Counted from the first letter of the stretch, positions 30,890 to 38,704 are shown. The stretch is 42,797 nt of DNA from JAICTV01 sp035634055 (GCA_035634055.1 DASQDR010000201.1:1-42797), one strand, 5' to 3'. A program made the numbers and translations. The notes: generated from the letters alone by a model not told the origin.

Positions 30890-31705
30890 TTACGCCTGCC
30901 CGACCTCGATGCGCACGTACTTCTCCAGCGTGGCGTTGCCCTGCTTGAGGTACTGCGTGATCGAGCCCTTGAACTTCTGGGCGTTGAAGAAGTCCTGGTC
31001 GAGCAGGGTCTGCTCCTTGAAGAAGGCGTTGAGCTTGCCCTCGGCGATCTTCTCGGCGATCTGCTGGGGCTTGCCGGTGGCCTTGGCCTGCTCGACGGCG
31101 AGGTTGCGCTCGCGCTCGACGGTCTCGGGGGAGATGCCGTCGCGGTTGAGGGCCAGCGGGCGGGCGAAGGCGATGTGCCCTCCGATGTCGGTGATCAGCT
31201 CTTCCGACGGGGTGCCGCTGAAGACCATGAGCACGCCGATCTTCCCGGTGATGCCGTAGAGGTAAAGCCCGACGCGGCCGCCGGCTGGGGCCTCGAGGCG
31301 GGCGGTCTTGCCGATGGTGATGTTCTCGCCGGTGGTCTGCGCGACCTCGGTGGCATTCGCGTTGACCTCGGCGGCCATGGCGATGTCGAGGTTCGGGTTG
31401 TGCAGCAGCGCCTGCGCCGCCTTGGCGCCCAGGGCGAGGAACGGCTCGCTCTTGGCGGTGAAGTCGGTGTTGCAGTTGATCTCGACCAAGGCGGCGGCCT
31501 TGCCGTCGGTGGAGGCGACGCCGACTACGCGACCCTCGGTGGCGGCGCGCTCGCGCAGCGATTCCTTGACGCCCGCCTTGCGGAACAGCTCGACCGCCTT
31601 CTCGAGGTCGCCGCCGGCCTCCTGGAGCATCTGCTTGCACTTCATCATCGGTTGCCCGGTGCGGGCGCGCAGCTCGTTGACGGCCTTCGCGGTGATCTCT
31701 GCCAT
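30890..31705 (-). CDS. tsf: Elongation factor Ts
   Basis: The 271-residue protein exchanges GDP on EF-Tu. The N-terminal UBA-like segment LRARTGQPMMKCKQMLQEAGGDLEKAVE, then the EF-Tu-contacting CNTDFTAKSEPF and the late FFNAQKFKGSI region are conserved. It follows rpsB in the usual order. An intrinsic-type terminator stands between the two genes (31742-31772), so tsf would be expressed only partly by readthrough unless it has its own promoter. Confidence 0.95.
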   Translation of the reverse strand: MAEITAKAVNELRARTGQPMMKCKQMLQEAGGDLEKAVELFRKAGVKESLRERAATEGRVVGVASTDGKAAALVEINCNTDFTAKSEPFLALGAKAAQALLHNPNLDIAMAAEVNANATEVAQTTGENITIGKTARLEAPAGGRVGLYLYGITGKIGVLMVFSGTPSEELITDIGGHIAFARPLALNRDGISPETVERERNLAVEQAKATGKPQQIAEKIAEGKLNAFFKEQTLLDQDFFNAQKFKGSITQYLKQGNATLEKYVRIEVGQA

Positions 31706-31741
31706 GTCGTCTTCTCCGAAATCGGTCTGGTAGCTTTCCTG

Positions 31742-31772
31742 AAAAAGCGGGCACCGTGGTGACGGTGCCCGC
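31742..31772 (-). terminator. Rho-independent terminator between rpsB and tsf
   Basis: On the minus strand GCGGGCACCGT and ACGGTGCCCGC form an 11-bp stem around a four-base loop, followed by TTTTTC. This is a complete intrinsic terminator placed directly after rpsB. Confidence 0.8.
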
Positions 31773-31846
31773 GCTGCAATTGCATGTGCGTCTCGCGGCC
31801 GCGGGGGCCATCCCCGCTGAGCGCGCGACCGCCGCCGGAGCCGAGC

Positions 31847-32707
31847 TTATTGCGCGGCGACGGGCTCGGCGGTGGGGGCGTTCTCCACCGGGCCGCCCTC
31901 GGTCGGAATCTCCACCTGCTGCCCGGGGGCGGCGGGCGCGCCGTCGTCGGCGCGGAAGCGGGCCCGCTCGCTGCGGCGGCGGGGCTGCTGGCCCTCGTCG
32001 CCCTTCTCGGCGCCGCGGCCGGTCTTGCCCTCGATGACCGCGTCGGCCAGCTCGCGGGTGATGATCTCGATCGCCTTCATCGCGTCGTCGTTGCCGGGGA
32101 TCGGCAGGTCGATCAGGTCCGGGTCGCTGTCGGTATCGATCAGCGCGACGGTGGTCACGCCGAGCTTCTTGGCTTCCTTGACGGCGATGTGCTCGCGGCG
32201 GGTGTCGATGATGAACATCACGCCGGGCATGCGCTCCATCTTGCGGATGCCCTCGAGGTTCGCCTTGATCTTCTCCATCTCGCGCTGGAGGGTGGCCTTC
32301 ATCTTCTTGGAGTAGGTCTCGATCTGCCCGGTCTCCCAGAGCTTTTCGAGCTCGTCGAGGCGGTTCAGGCGGGCGCGGATGGTGCGGAAGTTGGTGAGCG
32401 TGCCGCCGAGCCAGCGCTCGGCGACGTAGTGCATGCCGCTGCGCTCGGCCTCGGCCTTGACGACGTCGCGCGCCTGGCGCTTGGTGCCGACGATCAGCAC
32501 GTCCTTGCCCGAGGCGACGGTCTGCTGGATGAGGCGCTTGGCCAGGAGCAGCCCCTTCATCGTCTCGCGGACGTCGATCAGGTGGATCATGTTCCGCTTC
32601 CCGTGGATGTACGGCTGCATCTTGGGGTTCCAGCGGGAAACGCGGTGGCCGAAGTGGACGCCGGCGTCCACGAGGCCCTTGACGAGTTCTGCTTGCGATT
32701 GCGCCAT
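31847..32707 (-). CDS. rpsB: 30S ribosomal protein S2
   Basis: The 286-residue protein matches S2: LVDAGVHFGHRVSRWNPKMQPYI, GTKRQARDVVKAEA, RWLGGTLTNFRTI, then IDTRREHIAVKEAKKLG and DLIDLPIPGNDDA. The C-terminus (about 40 residues) is Gly/Arg/Ala-rich beyond the usual domain. The leader contains an inverted pair of heptamer arms (32717-32810) and a possible -10 (TATAAG on the minus strand, 32817-32812). Confidence 0.96.
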   Translation of the reverse strand: MAQSQAELVKGLVDAGVHFGHRVSRWNPKMQPYIHGKRNMIHLIDVRETMKGLLLAKRLIQQTVASGKDVLIVGTKRQARDVVKAEAERSGMHYVAERWLGGTLTNFRTIRARLNRLDELEKLWETGQIETYSKKMKATLQREMEKIKANLEGIRKMERMPGVMFIIDTRREHIAVKEAKKLGVTTVALIDTDSDPDLIDLPIPGNDDAMKAIEIITRELADAVIEGKTGRGAEKGDEGQQPRRRSERARFRADDGAPAAPGQQVEIPTEGGPVENAPTAEPVAAQ

Positions 32708-33123
32708 AATGTGTCTGATTGCCGATTCTCAATTTGCAATTTGCGGTTGAAGGGCAGGCTCACGCGCTACTGCCAATCAATCGCAAATCGAAAATCACAA
32801 ATCGCAAATCCCTTATACTCAGCCCGGCGCGACACCGGCGGCCAAGAAGCCGAGAGCGCCTGGGGCTTGGGTTAAAACGAGATTGTAAAACAGGACCGCG
32901 CCCGGTGAACGTCCCAAGCGGGAAAGCCGGGGCGGCTGGCCCTTGGCGAGCCAAGTCCGAAACTGTAACGGGCAAGGCGCATGGTTTCAAGCGCCGCTTT
33001 GGACGAAAAGGACTTGCGCGCGTGCGGTTCGGATGGTCCGCCCGCCGCACCGCAAGCGGCAGCGTTGCCAATGGCTTGCGTGCGGCAGCTCCTGCGCACC
33101 AGATGTAGCGGTTGGCTGCCCTC
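32708..33123. other. Intergenic stretch between divergent rpsB and metallophosphoesterase genes
   Basis: The 416 bases hold the heptamer arms next to rpsB (32717-32810), a TATAAG/TATACT-type -10 around 32812-32819, and AT-richer sequence near 32875-32895. From 32900 to 33100 no structure, repeat or gene is supported; open frames there lack start signals. Confidence 0.5.
32717..32810. repeat. Inverted pair of heptamer arms in the rpsB leader
   Basis: Left arm: GATTGCC, GATTCTC, AATTTGC, AATTTGC, GGTTGAA (32717-32751). Right arm: ATCAATC, GCAAATC, GAAAATC, ACAAATC, GCAAATC (32776-32810). The right units are the reverse complement of the left consensus GATTTGC. GGCAG and CTGCC at the inner edges can pair. 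This is the AT-richest patch in the window. Confidence 0.8.
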
Positions 33124-34548
33124 ATGGCACACACCTTGGTTACGTTCAAGAAGCTGCTGAAGTCGCGCCACTGGCGGGCGATGCTGGCGTGGATGGGCGG
33201 CGGCGCGGTGGCGCTTTACATCCTGCTGGCCGATAGCCTGATCGTCCGGCTGCACGAGCGCGAGTGGTGGCAGCCGGTAACGGCCTTCCTCGATGCCGCC
33301 AGCGCGGTGCTCCAGGTGCCCGGGTTCGCCGTGGTCCACCTCACAGGGGCACGCGAGGGCCCGCGAACGACGTCTGCGATGTGGTGGGCGATTCTGATCG
33401 GCAACGCAGTGCTGTACCCGCTCGGCCTGTGGCTGCTGCTGCACCTGCTATTCCCCGCCCGGCTGAGGGGCACTTCAGCCGAGTCGGGGCGTCCAACAGG
33501 CCGCACCAGTGACAGTGAAGCGGCCGTGGCGGACGCTGCGCCCCCCGATCGATTGCCGCGCCATTTGATGGTGCCGCGTTCGGCACAAGGCCATGTGGCG
33601 GACGCAGCGGACGCGGATCGCGCCGTCGCCGATGCCACGGCACCCGGCGCCGCCCCCGCCGTCACCCGCCGCGGCTTCATCACCTCCGCCATGCGCGTCG
33701 GCGCGGTCGGCGGCGCCGCGGTTACAGGCTACGGCGTCTTCGTCGAGTCCCGGTGGCTCCACGTGAGCCGGCGGGTCCACCCGCTGCGCGATCTTCCGGC
33801 GGAACTGGACGGCCTGCGCGTCGTGCAACTGACCGACATCCACCACGGCCCGAACCTGTCGCTCGAGTACGTCCGTCGGGCGGTTCGCACCGCCAATGCG
33901 CTGGACGCGGACCTGATGGTGCTCACCGGCGATTTCGTCCACCGCTCGCCGGTCTACATCGAGCCCGTCGCGCGCGAGCTGGCGAACCTTCGCGCCCGCG
34001 TCGGCGTCGTCGGCGTGCTGGGGAACCACGACTGGTGGGAGGACGGACCACGGAGCAAGCGCGCCTTCGCCGCGGTAGGGATCCCGTTGCTGGACAACGA
34101 TCGCGCGCTCGTGACCCGCGATCGGAGGCTCCTGCTGCCGCGCGACGGGCACGCAGCGGCTTGGCGGGACGCTGGCTTGTGCGTCGCGGGCATCGGCGAT
34201 TTCCTGGAGGACGACCAGGACTACGACCGCGCGCTCCGCGGCGTGCCGGCCGACGTCCCGCGGCTGCTCCTCAGCCACAACCCCGATGCCGCCGAAGACC
34301 GCCGCCTGCTCGACGCGCCGCATCGCGTGGATCTGATGATCTCGGGGCACACGCACGGCGGGCAGATCGTATTGCCGCTGATCGGCCCACCCGTGATCCC
34401 GTCGCGCTACGGCCGCAAGTACGCCGGCGGGTTGATCCAGGGTCCGAAGTTCCCGGTGTTCGTCTCGCGCGGGATCGGGACAACGTTGCTGCCGGTGCGC
34501 TTGGGCGCGTCCCCGGAAATCGCGGTGATCGAACTGCGCCGGGCGTGA
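33124..34548 (+). CDS. Membrane-anchored metallophosphoesterase with internal Tat-like motif
   Basis: The 474-residue protein has two parts. Residues 1-115 contain two or three hydrophobic segments (GGGAVALYILLADSLI, WWAILIGNAVLYPLGLWLLL). After a polar linker, residues 181-205 read TRRGFITSAMRVGAVGGAAVTG, a Tat-signal-like stretch. The C-terminal domain is a calcineurin-like phosphoesterase of the YkuE type: VVQLTDIHHG (238 on), LTGDFVH, VGVLGNHDWWEDG, LLLSHNPD and ISGHTHGGQI hold the metal ligands. YkuE-like enzymes act outside the cytoplasm. A TTG at 33112 is an alternative start; the ATG is preferred. Confidence 0.85.
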   Translation: MAHTLVTFKKLLKSRHWRAMLAWMGGGAVALYILLADSLIVRLHEREWWQPVTAFLDAASAVLQVPGFAVVHLTGAREGPRTTSAMWWAILIGNAVLYPLGLWLLLHLLFPARLRGTSAESGRPTGRTSDSEAAVADAAPPDRLPRHLMVPRSAQGHVADAADADRAVADATAPGAAPAVTRRGFITSAMRVGAVGGAAVTGYGVFVESRWLHVSRRVHPLRDLPAELDGLRVVQLTDIHHGPNLSLEYVRRAVRTANALDADLMVLTGDFVHRSPVYIEPVARELANLRARVGVVGVLGNHDWWEDGPRSKRAFAAVGIPLLDNDRALVTRDRRLLLPRDGHAAAWRDAGLCVAGIGDFLEDDQDYDRALRGVPADVPRLLLSHNPDAAEDRRLLDAPHRVDLMISGHTHGGQIVLPLIGPPVIPSRYGRKYAGGLIQGPKFPVFVSRGIGTTLLPVRLGASPEIAVIELRRA

Positions 34549-34713
34549 GCGGAGAGGCGGTGCGGGGACGCGCGCCGCGTTTCAAGCAGATTTGAAGTGT
34601 TCTCCGCGATGCGCACATCATCGTGGCCGCTGGCGTAAGCCCGCGGCCGGTTCCTCCGACGATCGCAGCAACGAGCCGACCGCGACGCGACGCAGCGGAT
34701 CGCCAGGGCGCGG

Positions 34714-35514
34714 TCAGGCGCGCTTGTAGCGCGACGGGTCCAGCGGCTGGGGCAGGTTCAGTGTCCCGGGCCGCGGGCGGTAGCGGCGCCAGAAGCGCGT
34801 CAGGGCCGAGGCGAGTTGGGTCAGGAAGCTTCGGCAGACCAACAGCGACCCTGCGAGCGTGTAGCGCCACGCGCGGCGGTCGCGGCCGACCCAGCGCGCT
34901 CGCCCGGCGCGGACGAGGCGGTCGGCATGCTCCGCGTAGATGGCGTTTACCGCATCGCGCGGCGACGGCGCAGCGAACGGTCGCGCCGCCGCCTCGCCGC
35001 CTTCGCGTGCCGCCACGCGCCGCGCGTGCATCGCAAGCAGGTCCTCCAGCGAGCCGTTGTAGTGCTGCTTGTAGCGGAGCAGGCCGGAGGGGTCGTCGTC
35101 GCCGTAATGGTCCGCCGTCACCATCACGCTCTCGCCGGACGTGCGGGTGAACAAGTCGGTCTGCCGGACCGTGCGCGTCGCGATTCTTCCGGCGCCCGTC
35201 TGGAGCAACGTGAGCCGGTCCGGCGAGATCCAGAAGGAAATCTCGACCGCGAAGTTTGGGTGGTGGAACGTCCCGCCATACAGGAATCCCGCGGCGGCGG
35301 CGCGCTCGTTGACGGCGGCGTGGTACGGGTGGATCGGCGTCCCGGGCGCAACGGGGGAAGCGGCCGCATAAGGTTCGGTCGGCCGCCGCTCCCAGATCGC
35401 CGCGACGAAGATCAGCACGAGGTAAACGCCGATCAGCGCGAGCAGGCCGTACCAGAACCCGGGACGCGCGTACTCCGAAAGCTGGGCGAGCGAATCGAGG
35501 GGCGGCACGGGCAT
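34714..35514 (-). CDS. Hypothetical protein with one N-terminal membrane segment
   Basis: The 266-residue protein has a hydrophobic segment at about residues 18-40 (PGFWYGLLALIGVYLVLIFVA), then a soluble region. Features visible in it are the GFLYGGTFHHPNFAVEISFW segment and TLLQTGAGRIATRTVRQT, which suggest a mostly beta region, and an Arg-rich C-terminus. No family is recognised. The ATG at 35514 precedes the membrane segment; a longer frame to 35592 would run through the pnp terminator and is not used. The Shine-Dalgarno is weak. It is downstream of pnp on the same strand. Confidence 0.7.
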   Translation of the reverse strand: MPVPPLDSLAQLSEYARPGFWYGLLALIGVYLVLIFVAAIWERRPTEPYAAASPVAPGTPIHPYHAAVNERAAAAGFLYGGTFHHPNFAVEISFWISPDRLTLLQTGAGRIATRTVRQTDLFTRTSGESVMVTADHYGDDDPSGLLRYKQHYNGSLEDLLAMHARRVAAREGGEAAARPFAAPSPRDAVNAIYAEHADRLVRAGRARWVGRDRRAWRYTLAGSLLVCRSFLTQLASALTRFWRRYRPRPGTLNLPQPLDPSRYKRA

Positions 35515-35560
35515 CAGGATACCGCTGCGCGTGCGTGGCCGGTGAGGAGAACGGCGCCAG

Positions 35561-35597
35561 AAAAAGAGGCATGCCCACGCAAAGGTGGGCATGCCTC
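35561..35597 (-). terminator. Rho-independent terminator of pnp
   Basis: GAGGCATGCCCAC (35566-35578) and GTGGGCATGCCTC (35585-35597) form a perfect 13-bp stem. On the minus strand it is followed by TTTTTC. It lies 30 bases beyond the pnp stop. Confidence 0.9.
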
Positions 35598-35626
35598 AAC
35601 AAGACGGGTTGCGGTTGCGTCAAGGA

Positions 35627-38020
35627 TCAATCGTTCCGGGGCGGGCGATCGCCGCCTCGGCCGCCGCCGCCGCCACCGCCTCCAGGGCGTGGCCCGCGGT
35701 CGCCGCCGCGCCCGCCGCCGCCCCCGCCACCGCCGCTGCGAGGCCCGCGGTCGCCGCCGCGTCCTCCGCCGCCGCCGCCACCGCCACCACGCGGGCCGCG
35801 ATCGCCGCCGGGGCCACCGCGTGAGCCGCGGAACTCTCCGCCGCCGCCACCTTCGCCGCCCTCACCACCGGCCGGGGCGCCCACCGGTTCCGGGTCGCTC
35901 TCGCCGAGCTCCAGCATGGCCGCCTTGCGCGACAGCTTGATGCGGCCCTGGTCGTCGACCAACAGCACCTTGACCTTGACCTCCTGGCCCATCTGCACGA
36001 TGTCGTCGACCCGATCAACGTACTTGTCGCTCAGCTCCGACACGTGGCACAGGCCGTCGGTTTCCGGCGCGATCTCAACGAACGCGCCGAAGTCCTTGAT
36101 GCTCACGACGGTGCCGGTGTAGATCTTGCCGACCTTCACCTCGGCGGTCATCGCCTCGATGATGTCGCGGCACTTCTCGGCGGCCGCGCCGTCGACGGCA
36201 CTGATGTAAACCGTGCCGTCATCCTCGATGTCGATGTTGGCGCCGGTGTCCGCCTGAAGGGCTTTGATGTTCTTCCCGCCGGGGCCGATGATCTTGCCGA
36301 TCTTCTCCGGGTTGATGCGGATGGTGAGCAGGCGCGGGGCCCACTTGCTGATCTCGGCGCGCGGGGCGGGGATGACGGCGGCCATCTTCTGGAGGATGAC
36401 GCCGCGCGCTTCCCTCGCCTGGTGCAGGGTGTCGCGGATGATCTTGTGGGTGATCCCCTCGGTCTTGATGTCGAGCTGGATGGCGGTGATGCCATCGCGC
36501 GTGCCGCAGACCTTGAAGTCCATGTCGCCGAAGTGGTCTTCCTCGCCGAGGATGTCGGTGAGCAGCTCGTACTTGTCCCCTTCCTGGACCAGCCCGACCG
36601 AGATGCCGGCGACCGGCTTGGTGATCGGCACGCCGGCGTCCATCAGCGCCAGGCACCCGCCGCAGCTCGACGCCATCGAGCTGGAGCCGTTGGACTCCAG
36701 GATGTCGCTGATGATGCGCACGGTGTAGGGGAACTGGTCGATGCCCGGCAGGACGGCGATCAGGCTGCGCTCGGCCAGGGCGCCGTGGCCGATCTCGCGC
36801 CGCCCGGGGCCGCGGATCGGGCGCACTTCCCCGACGCTGTAGCTGGGGAAGTAATAGTGCAGCATGAACTTCTGGTTGTACTCCTCGGTCAGCCCGTCGA
36901 CGAGCTGCTCGTCGGAGCTGGTGCCGAGGGTGACGGTGCACATGGCCTGCGTCTCGCCGCGGCTGAAGACCGCCGAGCCGTGCACGCGCGGCAGGACGCC
37001 GACCTCGATGTTGATCGGGCGGATATCGCGGAAGCCGCGGCCGTCGGGGCGGATGCCCGCGAGGATCGTCTCGCGCGTCACCTGCTCCTCGACCTGGCTG
37101 AAGACGTTGCGGATCGTCTTGGCCTGCGTCTTCTGCTCCATCACCGCGAGGTAGCCGGCCTTGGGGTCGGTAACGGCCGGGGCCATCTCCTTGACCAGCT
37201 CGTCGAGGATCTGCTTGACGGCATCATTTCGGTCCGCCTTGCCCGGCTTGCCCTTGACCTCGCGGATCTTGTCCGAGACGCGGGCGCGGATGGCGTCGAC
37301 GAAGCCGGCGTCGGGCTTCTTGATGTCGCCGACCTTTTCCTTCTTGGGGAGCTTCGAAGCCAGCTCCTCGATCATGCCGCAGATCTCAACGACCGCCTTG
37401 TGGCCGAACTCGATGGCGTCGGCGACGTCGTCCTCGCCGACTTCGCGCCCGCCGAGCTCGATCATGTTGACGAAGTGCTTGGTGCCGGCGACGACCAGGT
37501 CGAAGTCGCTGTACTCCAGGTCGCCGACGGTCGGGTTGAGGATCAGCTTCCCCTCGATGCGCCCGACGCGCACGTGGGCGATCGGCGTGATGAAGGGGAT
37601 GTCGCTGAGGGCGATTGCCGCCGAAGCGGCGATGCCGGCGTGGACGTCGGGATCATTTTCCCCGTCGAAGGCGAGCACGTTCAGGTGAACCTGCACCTCG
37701 TCCATGAACCCCTGCGGGAACAGCGGGCGCAGCGGGCGGTCGATCAGGCGGGCGGTGAGGATCTCCTTGGTGGTGGGGCGCCCCTCGCGCTTCATGAACC
37801 CGCCGGGGAACTTGCCCGCGGCGGCGCGGCGCTCGCGGTAGTCGACCTGGAGCGGGAAGACGTCGATCCCCTCGCGCGGCGCCGCGCGGACGACCGCGCC
37901 GAACACCACGCTCTCGCCGTACTGCACGCTCACCGAACCGTCGGCGAGCTTGGCGTAGCTGCCGGTCTCGATCGCGAGCGTCTTGCCCCCGATCTGGCGC
38001 TCAACTCGAATCGCTTGCAT
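35627..38020 (-). CDS. pnp: Polyribonucleotide nucleotidyltransferase with RGG-type tail
   Basis: The 797-residue PNPase degrades RNA phosphorolytically from the 3' end. It has two RNase PH domains (first with FKREGRPTTKEILTARLIDRPLRPLFP, second with GRRGIG-like GRREIGHGALAERS), a KH domain (IGPGGKNIKALQADTGANI) and an S1 domain (GTVVSIKDFGAFVEIAPETDG). After S1 the last about 80 residues are almost only Gly, Arg, Asp and Pro, with three near copies of a 17-residue unit GDRGPR(x)GGGGGGGGRG, an RGG-box pattern. The ATG at 38020 has AAGGA nine bases upstream. It follows rpsO, the classical order, with a hairpin and a heptamer element between. Confidence 0.95.
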   Translation of the reverse strand: MQAIRVERQIGGKTLAIETGSYAKLADGSVSVQYGESVVFGAVVRAAPREGIDVFPLQVDYRERRAAAGKFPGGFMKREGRPTTKEILTARLIDRPLRPLFPQGFMDEVQVHLNVLAFDGENDPDVHAGIAASAAIALSDIPFITPIAHVRVGRIEGKLILNPTVGDLEYSDFDLVVAGTKHFVNMIELGGREVGEDDVADAIEFGHKAVVEICGMIEELASKLPKKEKVGDIKKPDAGFVDAIRARVSDKIREVKGKPGKADRNDAVKQILDELVKEMAPAVTDPKAGYLAVMEQKTQAKTIRNVFSQVEEQVTRETILAGIRPDGRGFRDIRPINIEVGVLPRVHGSAVFSRGETQAMCTVTLGTSSDEQLVDGLTEEYNQKFMLHYYFPSYSVGEVRPIRGPGRREIGHGALAERSLIAVLPGIDQFPYTVRIISDILESNGSSSMASSCGGCLALMDAGVPITKPVAGISVGLVQEGDKYELLTDILGEEDHFGDMDFKVCGTRDGITAIQLDIKTEGITHKIIRDTLHQAREARGVILQKMAAVIPAPRAEISKWAPRLLTIRINPEKIGKIIGPGGKNIKALQADTGANIDIEDDGTVYISAVDGAAAEKCRDIIEAMTAEVKVGKIYTGTVVSIKDFGAFVEIAPETDGLCHVSELSDKYVDRVDDIVQMGQEVKVKVLLVDDQGRIKLSRKAAMLELGESDPEPVGAPAGGEGGEGGGGGEFRGSRGGPGGDRGPRGGGGGGGGGRGGDRGPRSGGGGGGGGRGGDRGPRPGGGGGGGGRGGDRPPRND
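35640..35845. repeat. 51-bp repeat region encoding the Gly/Arg tail of PNPase
   Basis: Three to four near copies of a 51-bp unit encode GDRGPR followed by eight or nine Gly and RG. Copies differ at one or two residues (GPRG, GPRS, GPRP). Confidence 0.7.
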
Positions 38021-38051
38021 CTGGGATGTTCCTTCGATGGCCGCGAGCACG

Positions 38052-38172
38052 GAGAATGGGGAATGCTGAATGGTGAGTGCTGAACCGGAAGCCGCCGAAG
38101 CGGCCGGGCCGACGTCGGCCCGACGCCTCGCGGGGATGGTTCAGCATTCAGCATTCCGCATTCATCATTCTC
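38052..38172. repeat. Mirrored 5+5 heptamer element between rpsO and pnp
   Basis: Left arm (38052-38086): GAGAATG, GGGAATG, CTGAATG, GTGAGTG, CTGAACC. Right arm (38138-38172), as reverse complement and in the same order: GAGAATG, ATGAATG, CGGAATG, CTGAATG, CTGAACC. First and last units are identical between arms. The 51-base centre contains the perfect 16-bp palindrome GGGCCGACGTCGGCCC. Confidence 0.85.
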
Positions 38173-38266
38173 CGTGCCGATGGGTTCACCAGCCTGAGCT
38201 TCGTCCGCGCGGCAGCCGGGGCCATGAATCGGATGCGGGCGGTTCGCGAAGCGGCCGTAAAACACG

Positions 38267-38292
38267 GCAGGGCACGGTCGCCCGTGCCCTGC
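38267..38292 (-). terminator. Stem-loop after rpsO
   Basis: GCAGGGCACGG and CCGTGCCCTGC form an 11-bp stem with a four-base loop. On the minus strand it is followed by CGTGTTTTA, a poor T-run. It could act as a terminator or as a processing stem between rpsO and pnp. Confidence 0.6.
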
Positions 38293-38307
38293 TTTGGTCG
38301 TTGACGT

Positions 38308-38577
38308 CTACTTTCGCAGACCGAGCTTCCCGATGATCTGCTGGTACCGGGCGCGGTCCTCGCGGGTGAGGTACTTCAGCAGCGCGTTGCGCTTGCCGAC
38401 CATCTTGAGCAGCCCGCGGCGCGACGAGTGGTCCTTCTTGTGCGTCTGAAGGTGCTCGTTCAGCTCGTTGATCCGCTGGGTCAGCAGCGCGATCTGAACC
38501 TCCGGCGAACCGGTGTCCTTGTCGTGCGTGCGGTAGTCGGTGACGATCTTCTGCTTGTCGGCGGTGGTGATGGACAT
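38308..38577 (-). CDS. rpsO: 30S ribosomal protein S15
   Basis: The 89-residue protein matches S15 closely: KQKIVTDYRTHDKDTGSPEVQIALLTQRINELNEHLQTHKKDHSSRRGLLKMVGKRNALLKYL. It binds 16S rRNA early in 30S assembly. The ATG at 38577 is the conserved start; upstream codons lie in the leader. The leader of about 120 bases includes a hairpin touching the AGGAG site, and the promoter is at 38705-38733. Confidence 0.97.
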   Translation of the reverse strand: MSITTADKQKIVTDYRTHDKDTGSPEVQIALLTQRINELNEHLQTHKKDHSSRRGLLKMVGKRNALLKYLTREDRARYQQIIGKLGLRK

Positions 38578-38589
38578 CGGACGGCTACT

Positions 38590-38602
38590 CCTGGACACCA
38601 GG
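38590..38602 (-). promoter_or_regulatory. Small hairpin at the rpsO ribosome-binding site
   Basis: On the minus strand CCTGG-TGT-CCAGG is followed directly by AG, so the AGGAG Shine-Dalgarno is partly inside the stem. This could mediate control by S15, as rpsO leaders do in other bacteria. Confidence 0.35.
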
Positions 38603-38704
38603 TCGCCAGCCAAGGCGTCGCTCGCGCAGGTGCGCGGGCGGGCCGGCAGACCGGTCATTTAAGGGCACCCGGCGCCACACGCGCGGCGCGGCGGGAAGCG
38701 GGGA

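Noticed and set aside
30780..32732. 650-codon minus-strand frame in another register over tsf and rpsB
   Set aside because: It covers two certain genes in a different frame and its product is an Arg/Ala/Pro-rich shadow.
32717..32810. CRISPR-like array
   Set aside because: Units are 7 bp and contiguous with no spacers, and no cas gene is present.
36044..38083. Long open frame (679 codons) antisense to pnp
   Set aside because: It arises from the third-position GC bias of pnp; its translation is Asp/Arg/Val-rich without domains, while the other strand encodes a complete PNPase.
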